Assembly: GCF_001425685.1 (NCBI RefSeq)
Contig: NZ_LMCY01000049.1
Span: 25,601-89,600 of the forward strand
DNA: 64,000 nucleotides
DNA from: Massilia sp. Root335
Lineage (GTDB): Bacteria > Pseudomonadota > Gammaproteobacteria > Burkholderiales > Burkholderiaceae_D
Direction of reading: 5' to 3'
Within the stretch, counting starts at the first letter, position 1. Each line of letters starts with the position of its first letter. Shown in pieces: positions 17,211 to 25,112 of the stretch. The notes under the pieces are model-generated. The model was not told the origin of the DNA. It saw only the letters and a program-made list of their open reading frames with translations, and did no database searches. The translations under genes and the position numbers were made by a program.

Positions 17211-19594
17211 CAGCCCTCCAGCAGCCGCGCCGCGACCTGTTGCGGCGACAGGCCCGCGCCGGCCGCCGCCAGCTGGCGCTCGCGCTCCAGGTTGCGTTCC
17301 AGCTGGGCCTTGCCCGCCAGGTACTGCCTGGGCCAGGCGATGGCCGTGAAGCCGATCCGCGCGGCTTCCGCCAGGGTCCATGCGGGATTCGCCAGGTGCG
17401 GCCGGCCCACGGCGCACAGGTCGGCGCGCCCGGCCGCGATGATGCTGTTGGCGTGGTCCGCCTCGAAGATGGAGCCGACCGCGATCGTCGGAATGCCGGC
17501 CTCGTTGCGGACGCGGTCCGCGAACGGCGTCTGGTACATGCGTCCGAACACCGGTCGCTCCTGTTTGCTCACCTGGCCCGACGAGCAGTCGATCATGTCC
17601 GCGCCGGCCGCCTTGAACAGGCGCGCGATCTCCACCGCGTCCGCCGGGGTGATGCCGCCTTCGACCCAGTCGTGGGCCGAGATGCGCACGCTCATCGGCC
17701 TGGCCGCGGGCCACGCGGCCCGCATCGCGCGGAACACGCGCAGCGGATAGCGGCAGCGGTTTTCCAGGCTGCCGCCATAGTCGTCGGTGCGCCGGTTGGT
17801 CAGCGGCGAGATGAACGACGACAGCAGATAACCATGCGCGCAATGCAGTTCGAGCCAGTCGAACCCCGCCTCGGCGGCCGCGCGCGTGGCGCGCACGAAA
17901 TCGGCCTCGACGCGCGCGAGATCGTCGTCCGTCGCGGCGCGCGCGACCTGCGAGATGCCCGGCAGGTATTGCTGCGCCGAGGCGGCGATCAGCGGCCAGT
18001 TGTCCGCGGGCAGCGGCTGGTCGATGCCGTCCCACATGGGCCGCGTCGAGCCCTTCGGGCCCGCGTGGCCGAGCTGGATGCCGATGCACGCGTCCGTATG
18101 GCCGTGCACGAAGTCGACGATGCGCCGCCACGCCGCCGTGTGCTCGGGCGCGTACATGCCAGGACAGGCCGGCGTGATGCGCGCGTCGGCCGACACGCAG
18201 GTCATCTCCGCCATCACCAGCGCGGCGCCGCCCATCGCGCGCGCGCCGAGATGCACGAGGTGGTAGTCGCCCGGCACGCCGTCGACGGCCGAATACTGCG
18301 CCATCGGCGAGACGATGATGCGGTTCTTGAGGAACACGTCGCGCACGCGCAGCGGCGTGAACATCGGCGGCACGCGCACGCCTGGCGGCAGGTCCACGCC
18401 CGCGCGCGCGCAGGCCCGCGCGGCGAACCAGTCCTCGAAGTGCGCGACGTAGCCGGGGTCGCGCAGGCGCAGGTTCTCGTGCGAGATGCGCTGGCTGCGC
18501 GTGAGCATCGAGTACGCGAACTGCTCCGCGTCCAGCGCCGTGTAGCGCTCCACGTTTTCGAACCATTCCATCGAATTGCGTGCGGCCGACTGGATCTTCA
18601 GCACTTCCACGGCGCGGCTGGCCTGGTAGGCGTCGAGTGCCGCGCGCGTGTCGCCCCCATTACCGGCGTGGCTGCCGAAACAGCGCGCCAGTTCGATCGC
18701 GTCTTCCAGCGCCAGCTTGGTGCCGGAGCCGATCGAGAAGTGCGCCGTGTGCGCCGCGTCGCCCATCAGCACCACGGGCACGCCGTCGTTCCAGTGCACC
18801 CACCGTTCGCAGACGATACGCGGGAACGCGATCCAGATCGCGGCGCCGCGCAGGTGGGCCGCGTTCGACAGCAGCGGATGCCCGTCCAGGTGGTCCGCGA
18901 ACAGCCGTTCGCAGAAGGCGATGGCCTCGTCCTGCGGCATGTCGGCCAGGCCGGCCTTGCGCCACACCTCGTCCGGCGTCTCGACGATGAAGGTCGACGT
19001 CGCGCCGTCGAACTGGTAGACGTGGGCCTGGAACCAGCCGAACTCCGTCTCCTTGAACACGAACGTGAACGCGTCGAACTTCTTTGTCGTGCCCAGCCAC
19101 ACGAAACGGCAGCGCCGCGTCTCGACGGTGGGCCGGAACGTCGCCGCGTAGCGCGTCCGGATGCGGCTGTTCAGCCCATCGGCGGCGATCACGAGATCGG
19201 CGCCATAGCGCGCCGCGACGGCCTGGTCGTCCTGCACGTCCGTCTCGAACACGAGCTCCACGCCGAGTTCCTCGCAGCGCTGCTGCAGGATGTTCAGGAG
19301 CCGCTTGCGGCCGATGCCGCAGAAGCCGTGGCCGCCCGACGTGATCCGTTCGCCCTTGAAGAACACGTCGATGTCGTCCCAGTGGTTGAACGCCTGCAGG
19401 ATGCTGCGCGCCGTCGGTTCGTCGGCCGCGACCAGGTTGCCCAGCGTCTGGTCCGAGAACACGACGCCCCAGCCGAACGTGTCGTACGGCCGGTTGCGCT
19501 CGACGACGACGATGCGGTGCGCGGGCTCCCGCTTCTTCGCCAAGAGCGCGAAATACAGGCCGGCGGGTCCGCCGCCGATGCAGACGATGTTCAT
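17210..19594 (-). CDS. bifunctional anthraniloyl/salicylyl-CoA 5-monooxygenase-reductase
   Basis: 794-residue fusion. Residues 1-380 are an FAD monooxygenase of the p-hydroxybenzoate hydroxylase type (CIGGGPAGLYFA at the start, MGDAAHTAHFSIGSGTKLALED near 300). Residues about 400-790 are an old-yellow-enzyme type NADH:flavin oxidoreductase (FTPLRVRDVFLKNRIIVSPM, HCAHGYLLSSFISP, AVGRPHLANP). This architecture is that of 2-aminobenzoyl-CoA monooxygenase/reductase of Azoarcus evansii; databases often name it salicylyl-CoA 5-hydroxylase/oxidoreductase. The enzyme hydroxylates and then reduces the ring of the CoA ester. Start ATG 19594 overlaps the ligase stop by four bases. Anthranilate is favoured over salicylate because of the reductase half and RidA. 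Confidence 0.88.
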   Translation of the reverse strand: MNIVCIGGGPAGLYFALLAKKREPAHRIVVVERNRPYDTFGWGVVFSDQTLGNLVAADEPTARSILQAFNHWDDIDVFFKGERITSGGHGFCGIGRKRLLNILQQRCEELGVELVFETDVQDDQAVAARYGADLVIAADGLNSRIRTRYAATFRPTVETRRCRFVWLGTTKKFDAFTFVFKETEFGWFQAHVYQFDGATSTFIVETPDEVWRKAGLADMPQDEAIAFCERLFADHLDGHPLLSNAAHLRGAAIWIAFPRIVCERWVHWNDGVPVVLMGDAAHTAHFSIGSGTKLALEDAIELARCFGSHAGNGGDTRAALDAYQASRAVEVLKIQSAARNSMEWFENVERYTALDAEQFAYSMLTRSQRISHENLRLRDPGYVAHFEDWFAARACARAGVDLPPGVRVPPMFTPLRVRDVFLKNRIIVSPMAQYSAVDGVPGDYHLVHLGARAMGGAALVMAEMTCVSADARITPACPGMYAPEHTAAWRRIVDFVHGHTDACIGIQLGHAGPKGSTRPMWDGIDQPLPADNWPLIAASAQQYLPGISQVARAATDDDLARVEADFVRATRAAAEAGFDWLELHCAHGYLLSSFISPLTNRRTDDYGGSLENRCRYPLRVFRAMRAAWPAARPMSVRISAHDWVEGGITPADAVEIARLFKAAGADMIDCSSGQVSKQERPVFGRMYQTPFADRVRNEAGIPTIAVGSIFEADHANSIIAAGRADLCAVGRPHLANPAWTLAEAARIGFTAIAWPRQYLAGKAQLERNLERERQLAAAGAGLSPQQVAARLLEG

Positions 19595-21216
19595 GACAGT
19601 CGTAGTTTGAAGCGCTGCAGCTTGCCCGTTTCCGTGCGCGGCAGCTTGTCGGTGAAGCGCACGGCGCGCGGATATTTGTACGGCGCGATCTGCGCCTTGA
19701 CGAAGTCCTGCAGCATGCGCGCCGTGGCGGGCGTCGGTTCGTGGCCGGGCTTGAGGACGACGTGCGCCTCGACGATCTGGCCGCGCTCCTCGTCCGCCCG
19801 TCCCACGACGCCGCACTCTGCCACCGCCGGATGCCGCAGCAGCGCTTCTTCGACCTCGGCGCCGGCGATGTTGTAGCCGGCCGAGATGATCATGTCGTCC
19901 GTGCGCGAGCGGTAGTAGAAATAGCCGTCGGCGTCCATCTCGTAGCTGTCGCCCGTCAGGTTCCAGCCGTCCAGCACATAGTCGCGCTGGCGCTCGTCCG
20001 CCAGGTAGCGGCATCCCGTCGGGCCCTTGACGGCCAGGCGTCCGGTCACGCCCGGGCCGACGGGATGGCCGTCGTCGTCGAGCACGCAGGCGCGGTAGCC
20101 GGGGACCGGCTTGCCGGTCGCGCCGGGACGGATGTCGGCGCCGGCGGCGGAAATGAAGATGTGGAGGATCTCGGTCGCGCCGATCCCGTCGATCATGTCG
20201 ATGCCGGTGGCCGCTTTCCAGCCCTCGCGCGTGGCCAGCGGCAGCGCCTCGCCGGCGGACACGCATTTCTGCAGCGAACGCAGGTCATGGCGCGCGGCGA
20301 GCGGCGTCATCTGCCGATAGAACGTCGGCGCCGTGAAGCAGACGGTGGCCCGGAAGCGCTCGATTGCGGCCAGCAGTCCCTCGGGCGTGAGCTTTTCGAG
20401 CAGCACGCCGGCCGCGCCCACGCGCATGGGGAACAGCAGCAGCCCGCCCAGGCCGAACGTGAAAGCCAGCGGCGGCGTGCCGATGAAGACGTCGTCCGCG
20501 CGCGCCCCCAGGGTATGCGGCGGAAAACAGTCGCAGATGGCCAGGATGTCGCGGTGGAAGTGCATCGTACCCTTCGGGACGCCGGTCGTGCCGGACGTGA
20601 AGCTGATCAGGCAGACGTCGTCGGCCGCCGTCGCCACGGGCGCGAACGGCGCATCGTGCCGCGCCATGCGGGCCTCCAGCCCGTCCGGATGGCCGGGGTC
20701 GTGAAAATACACGACGGGCGGATGGTCCTCGACCTGCTCGAATTCCGCCGCCAGGCTGCGCGCGCACAGCACCGCGTTCACCTTCGCCTTGTCGAGAATG
20801 ATGCCCAGTTCGCGCGCACGCAGCAGCGGCATCGTCGGCACCGCGACGAGTCCCGCCTTGAACACGGCGAGGATCGCGGCCGCCATCGTCGAGCAGTTCG
20901 CCCCGCGCAGCAGCACGCGGTTGCCGGGCACCAGCCCCATGTCCGCGCGCAGCACGTGGGCGATGCGGTCCACCTGCGCCTGCAGCTCGGCATAGGTCCA
21001 CGTCAGCGCGTCACCCAGCACGGCGCTGCGCGCGCCGCGTCCGGCCGCGACGTGGCGGTCCAGCAGCTCCGCCACGCAATTCAGGCGCGCCGGGTACTGG
21101 AGCCCGGGCAGGTCGAACACGAGGTCCGGCCACAGGTCGACGGGCGGGAGATGGTCCCGCGCGAACGTGTCGATGTGGGCCGATGGACTCAACTCTGCAG
21201 CGGACATGCCCGTCAT
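19591..21216 (-). CDS. benzoate-CoA ligase family protein (probably 2-aminobenzoate-CoA ligase)
   Basis: 541-residue adenylate-forming ligase that activates an aromatic acid with ATP and CoA. Core motifs are SFTSGTTGVPKGTMHFH (phosphate loop), IDGIGATEILHIF, the YFYYRSRTDDMI hinge and the C-terminal PRTETGKLQR with the catalytic lysine. It is the first gene of the operon and so sets the substrate, most likely 2-aminobenzoate (anthranilate) given the next gene. Start ATG 21216 is behind a weak GGGGG; ATG 21207 is an alternative. Confidence 0.88.
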   Translation of the reverse strand: MTGMSAAELSPSAHIDTFARDHLPPVDLWPDLVFDLPGLQYPARLNCVAELLDRHVAAGRGARSAVLGDALTWTYAELQAQVDRIAHVLRADMGLVPGNRVLLRGANCSTMAAAILAVFKAGLVAVPTMPLLRARELGIILDKAKVNAVLCARSLAAEFEQVEDHPPVVYFHDPGHPDGLEARMARHDAPFAPVATAADDVCLISFTSGTTGVPKGTMHFHRDILAICDCFPPHTLGARADDVFIGTPPLAFTFGLGGLLLFPMRVGAAGVLLEKLTPEGLLAAIERFRATVCFTAPTFYRQMTPLAARHDLRSLQKCVSAGEALPLATREGWKAATGIDMIDGIGATEILHIFISAAGADIRPGATGKPVPGYRACVLDDDGHPVGPGVTGRLAVKGPTGCRYLADERQRDYVLDGWNLTGDSYEMDADGYFYYRSRTDDMIISAGYNIAGAEVEEALLRHPAVAECGVVGRADEERGQIVEAHVVLKPGHEPTPATARMLQDFVKAQIAPYKYPRAVRFTDKLPRTETGKLQRFKLRLS

Positions 21217-21261
21217 GAAGCGCCCCCGGAGAAAAGATCGGTCGATGCGTACCGGAAGATA

Positions 21262-21275
21262 CTTTAAGCCTAAAG
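21262..21275. promoter_or_regulatory. candidate MarR operator upstream of the aromatic-CoA operon
   Basis: Perfect inverted repeat CTTTA-AGCC-TAAAG, 46 bases before the ligase start. It is the only clear dyad in the 106-base gap and is centred where a promoter is expected. Assignment to the MarR protein of this operon is inference. Confidence 0.5.
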
Positions 21276-21322
21276 CAATTCCGGCGGCAAGCGGAATCGA
21301 ACGGTGGCGTGCGCGGCGCCGT

Positions 21323-22387
21323 TCAGAAGGTGTGGACGATACCCAGGCGCGCCTCGTGCTGGCTCGCGCCCTTGGCGTAGGCGTTCAGCGCGACCTGGCT
21401 CTCGTTGCGCGTCCAGCTCGCGGACGAATAGAGCGTCGTGCGCTTGCTGAGCGGGTAGCTGTAGCCGATGCCGGCCTGCTGGGCGACGCCGTGCGCCAGG
21501 TCGCGCAGGTCGCTGCGGTTCCACGACGCGATCACGGTGCCCGTCGGCACCGGCACGGTCACGCCCAGCAGCGTGTTGCGGATGTCCGTCGCGCCGGCCG
21601 CGGCCAGCTTCGTGTCGCCGTAGCCCGCATGCAGCTTCATGAAGCCGAGGTCGTAGACGACGCCCGCCAGCGCATTCCTGACGCGCACGGTGGATGCACC
21701 GAGGCCGGTGGCAGCGACGATGCCGCCCAGCTGCGTCGTCGCGGCGCCGAGCGGGACGCCGTCGCTGTCCTGCCAGCTGACGTGCATCACCCAGTGCCCG
21801 GCATCGTGCACCAGGCCGACGAACCTGCTGCTGTTGGTGCGGAAGCCGTTCGCGGATTCGCCGAACTTGTAGCCGCCGCGGACGTGCCAGCCGTTCAGCG
21901 CGGGCGTCTCGTACGTGACGGTGTTGTCGGCCCGCGAGATCGGATCGACCTGGCCGATGCCATAGCCATAGGTACGCTGGGCGTTGCCCGCTTCCTGATT
22001 CTTGAACGGGTCGATGGCCTTCAGCGCCAGGTAGGTCGAGCTGTATTGCCGGCCGAGATAGGCCGCGCCGAAGCCGCCTTCCAGGCCGACCCAGGCCTGG
22101 CGTCCCCACAGGCGGCCGCCGTTGTTCAGGTTGCCGTCGTCCGGATTGAATCCGCTTTCCAGCGTGAACGCGACGCGCAGCCCGTCACCGAGCTGTTCGG
22201 TGCCGCGAAAGCCCAGGCGGCTGCCCAGCCGGTTGCCGGACGATTCGGACCACGTGCCCGATTTCGCGCTGCTGTTGTCGTACTTGATGCCGACGTCGAC
22301 GACGCCGTAGACGGTCACGTTGGTTTGTGCGTGGGCGCCGCCGCAGGCCAGGGTCAGGACGGCGCAGGCGATGGTCGATGGTTTCAT
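21323..22387 (-). CDS. Gram-negative general porin (betaproteobacterial type)
   Basis: 354-residue outer-membrane porin. Residues 1-20 are a signal peptide ending AHAQ; the mature protein begins TNVTVYGVVDVGIKY, the hallmark of Burkholderiales trimeric porins, and ends in Phe as expected for outer-membrane insertion. Start ATG 22387 lies behind GGAGACACCC. It is the last gene of a leftward lactonase-MFS-porin set, so it probably admits the acid that the MFS protein carries across the inner membrane. A GC-rich hairpin separates it from the MFS gene and may lower or uncouple its expression. Confidence 0.92.
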   Translation of the reverse strand: MKPSTIACAVLTLACGGAHAQTNVTVYGVVDVGIKYDNSSAKSGTWSESSGNRLGSRLGFRGTEQLGDGLRVAFTLESGFNPDDGNLNNGGRLWGRQAWVGLEGGFGAAYLGRQYSSTYLALKAIDPFKNQEAGNAQRTYGYGIGQVDPISRADNTVTYETPALNGWHVRGGYKFGESANGFRTNSSRFVGLVHDAGHWVMHVSWQDSDGVPLGAATTQLGGIVAATGLGASTVRVRNALAGVVYDLGFMKLHAGYGDTKLAAAGATDIRNTLLGVTVPVPTGTVIASWNRSDLRDLAHGVAQQAGIGYSYPLSKRTTLYSSASWTRNESQVALNAYAKGASQHEARLGIVHTF

Positions 22388-22439
22388 GGGTGTCTCCGTT
22401 GTGGTTGGATGCATGGATCGTCGGGACGCACGACGCCAT

Positions 22440-22465
22440 CCGCCGCGCGCGGGGGCGCGCGGCGG
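22440..22465 (-). other. GC-rich hairpin between MFS and porin genes
   Basis: Perfect 11-bp stem (22440-22450 with 22455-22465) and a four-base loop in the 101-base gap between the MFS stop and porin start. There is no T tract, so it is more likely an RNA-processing or stability element than a full terminator. Confidence 0.5.
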
Positions 22466-22488
22466 GCCCGTACGCCCGTGTGGTCAGG

Positions 22489-23817
22489 TCAGTGAGCGGA
22501 GGCGCGCGCGCCCTCGGCGGCGGTCTTGCGCTGGTCGATGCGGATGAAGACCGTCATCAGGAACGCCACGCAGACCAGGCCGGCCAGCAGCATCAGGCCC
22601 GTCGTTGCGCTGTGCGTGCTGCCCTTGACGTAGCCGATGAAGAAGGGGCCGACGAAGCCGCCCAGGTTGCCGATCGAATTGATGATCGCGATCGAGACGG
22701 ACGCCGACTCGCGCGACAGGAACAGGGTCGGCAGCGCCCAGAACGGCGACTTGAACGCATACAGGCCGGCCAGGCTCAGGCTGATCATCGCGATCGACGC
22801 GACCGGATCGGTCACGAGGCCCGTCGCCAGCATCGCGGCGGCGGCCACGCCCAGCGGGATGGCGGAGTGCAGGCGGCGCTCGTTGCGCTTGTCCGAACTG
22901 CGCGACCAGCAGATCATCGCAACGGTGGCGATCAGGTAAGGGATCATCGCGATCAGGCCGACCTGCGTATGCGACAGCCTGGCCGAGAACGACTTGATAA
23001 TCTGCGGCATCCAGTAGCCGGTGCCGAGGCTGCCGCACTGGTACACGAAGTAGATGAACGACAGGTACAGCACGCGCGGATTGGCGATCGTCCTGCCGAG
23101 GTCCAGGTGGGCGGCGGCGGGACGGCTCTTGCGGTCCTTGTCCTGCTCGGCCTGCAGCCAGTCCTTCTCGGCCTGCGTGAGCCACGTGGCCTGGTGCGGG
23201 CGGTCGGTCAGGTACAGGAAGCACAGCACGCCGCCAACGACCGCCGGCACGCCTTCCAGCACCAGCATCCAGCGCCAGCCGCTCCAGCCGAGCCAGTTCA
23301 CGTTGTCCATGATCCAGGTGCTCAGCGGCGCGCCGACGATGTACGAGACCGGGATCGCCGCCGTGAACAGCGCGACCGTCGTGGCGAGTTCCTTCTGGCG
23401 GAACCAGTAGGTCAGGTACACGATGATCCCCGGGAAGAACCCCGCCTCGGCCACGCCGAGCAGGAAGCGCAGGATGTACAACTGGGTGGCGTTCTGCACG
23501 AAGCCGCACGCCACCGAGATCACGCCCCACGTCAGCAGGATGCGCGCGATCCAGATGCGGGCGCCGAAGCGGTTCAGCGCGACATTGCTCGGGACCTCGA
23601 ACAGGAAGTAGCCGATGAAGAAGATGCCCGAGACGAGGCCGAACGCTTCGCTGGACAGCGCCAGCTCCTTGTTCATCTGGAGGGCGGCATAGCCGATGTT
23701 GGCCCGGTCGAGGTAGGAGATCACGTACAGGATGAATACGAACGGAATGATCTTCCACGTGATCTTGCTGACGAGCGCACGCTCGTCGATCGGTTGCGGC
23801 ATTGGGGTGGCGGACAT
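22489..23817 (-). CDS. MFS transporter, anion:cation symporter type
   Basis: 442-residue inner-membrane carrier with 12 predicted spans. ISYLDRANIGYAALQMN in the first helix and loop and FLLGVAEAGFFPGIIVYLTYWF in helix four are typical of the ACS family, which carries organic acids such as tartrate, phthalate, galactonate and 4-hydroxyphenylacetate. It follows the lactonase gene by 18 bases. The substrate is probably the same acid handled by the lactonase and aconitase genes, but it cannot be named. Confidence 0.92.
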   Translation of the reverse strand: MSATPMPQPIDERALVSKITWKIIPFVFILYVISYLDRANIGYAALQMNKELALSSEAFGLVSGIFFIGYFLFEVPSNVALNRFGARIWIARILLTWGVISVACGFVQNATQLYILRFLLGVAEAGFFPGIIVYLTYWFRQKELATTVALFTAAIPVSYIVGAPLSTWIMDNVNWLGWSGWRWMLVLEGVPAVVGGVLCFLYLTDRPHQATWLTQAEKDWLQAEQDKDRKSRPAAAHLDLGRTIANPRVLYLSFIYFVYQCGSLGTGYWMPQIIKSFSARLSHTQVGLIAMIPYLIATVAMICWSRSSDKRNERRLHSAIPLGVAAAAMLATGLVTDPVASIAMISLSLAGLYAFKSPFWALPTLFLSRESASVSIAIINSIGNLGGFVGPFFIGYVKGSTHSATTGLMLLAGLVCVAFLMTVFIRIDQRKTAAEGARASAH

Positions 23818-23835
23818 GTGTTCTGTCTCTTTCGG

Positions 23836-25047
23836 TCAAGGATTGGACGGTTGGGCCGGTGCGGAGAAGATCATGCAGACCGGACTGCCCGACTGCAGCG
23901 CAAAGCCGGTCGGCGTCAGACGCCCGCCGTGCGGGTCGACGGCGAATGCGACGATGCTGTCGCTGTCCTCGTTCAGCACGAACAGGAAGCGGCCGTTGGG
24001 GCTCAGGCAGAAGAAGCGCGGCGTCCTGCCCTGCGCCGCGTCCGCGCCCAGGAATGCCAGCAGCCCGGTGGCCGGGTCGATGCGGAACACGGCGATGCTG
24101 TCGTGCCCGCGGTTCGACGCGTACAGGAAGTTCTGGCCGGCGTCGATCTGGATTTCCGAGGCGCGGCTGTTGCCCGTGAACGTGTCTGGCAACGTGCCCA
24201 GGATCTGGCGCGGCGCCAGCGCGCCGTTGCGCTCGGAATAGGCATAGGCCGTGACGGTCGAATCCAGCTCGTTCAGCACATAGGCCATGCCCCGGCGCGG
24301 CGCGAACGCCATGTGGCGTGGCCCGGCGCCCTCGCGCGCGGCGACGAACGGCGGGTCGGCCGGCGCCAGCCTGCCGGCGGCGAAGCGGAACGAAAACGTG
24401 CGGTCCAGGCCCTTGTCCTGCACGATGACGAAGCGGCCGCTGGGGTCGAACGGATTGAAATGCGGCTTGGCGAGCTTCTGTTCCACGCGGTGCGGACCGA
24501 GCGGCCCTTCCAGCGTGACCAACTGCTCCAGCGCGCCCAGGCTGCCGTCCGCCCGGATCGGCAGCACGGCCAGGCTGGAGCCGAGGTGGTTCGAGACCAC
24601 GACGTAACGGCCGTCCGGATCGATCGCCAGGTGCACCGGGTTCTTGCCGCCGGTGCCCTGGCGGTTCACGAATGCCAGCGTGCCCGTGGCGCGATCGACA
24701 CGGAAGGCGCTGATGTCGCTCATGTCGCCGTGCACGGCATACAGATGCGTGCCGGTCTTGTCGAGTGCCAGGAACGAGGGATTGACGAGGTCGCGCACGA
24801 CCTGCACGAGCTCGAGGCGGCCGTGGTCCTGGTCGACCTTGAATACGCTGATACCTTCGCCGCGGGCGTTGCGTTCGCGCGTCGTGCGTGAGCCTGCATA
24901 GGCAAACATCGGAACTCCTTGGGATGGATGGGATTGAACGGCGTGCGCCGGGGACGCGCCGGCCATGCCGAGTCCTGCGCTCGAAAGAATGGCGTGGAGG
25001 ACCCGGCGCCGCCGCGTCCTCGTCCCGGGTTGGATGGGGATTTTCAT
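23836..25047 (-). CDS. lactonase family seven-bladed propeller protein, exported
   Basis: 403-residue protein of the 6-phosphogluconolactonase / carboxymuconate cyclase-like family (YbhE type). Repeated blades show ISVFKVDQDHGRLELVQ, LALDKTGTHLYAV, LAIDPDGRYVVVSN and FCLSPNGRFLFVLNE. The N-terminus has an RRRR cluster and a hydrophobic stretch (about residues 8-36), consistent with export, possibly by Tat. Start ATG 25047 follows GGAGACATC. As first gene of the lactonase-MFS-porin unit it may open a sugar-acid or dicarboxylic lactone before uptake (inference). Confidence 0.85.
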   Translation of the reverse strand: MKIPIQPGTRTRRRRVLHAILSSAGLGMAGASPAHAVQSHPSQGVPMFAYAGSRTTRERNARGEGISVFKVDQDHGRLELVQVVRDLVNPSFLALDKTGTHLYAVHGDMSDISAFRVDRATGTLAFVNRQGTGGKNPVHLAIDPDGRYVVVSNHLGSSLAVLPIRADGSLGALEQLVTLEGPLGPHRVEQKLAKPHFNPFDPSGRFVIVQDKGLDRTFSFRFAAGRLAPADPPFVAAREGAGPRHMAFAPRRGMAYVLNELDSTVTAYAYSERNGALAPRQILGTLPDTFTGNSRASEIQIDAGQNFLYASNRGHDSIAVFRIDPATGLLAFLGADAAQGRTPRFFCLSPNGRFLFVLNEDSDSIVAFAVDPHGGRLTPTGFALQSGSPVCMIFSAPAQPSNP

Positions 25048-25086
25048 GATGTCTCCTGTGTATTTCTGATGTTCTGTTTTTATATA

Positions 25087-25112
25087 TTGCATTTTTTAGC
25101 GCGAATATGCAA
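25087..25112. promoter_or_regulatory. candidate operator in the divergent lactonase/aconitase promoter
   Basis: Inverted repeat TTGCAT-N14-ATGCAA in the AT-rich 59-base gap between two divergent units. It would suit a dimeric GntR/FCD regulator such as the one encoded at 27789. The right arm covers the first possible ATG (25107) of the aconitase gene, which favours the later ATG at 25122 as start. Confidence 0.4.
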
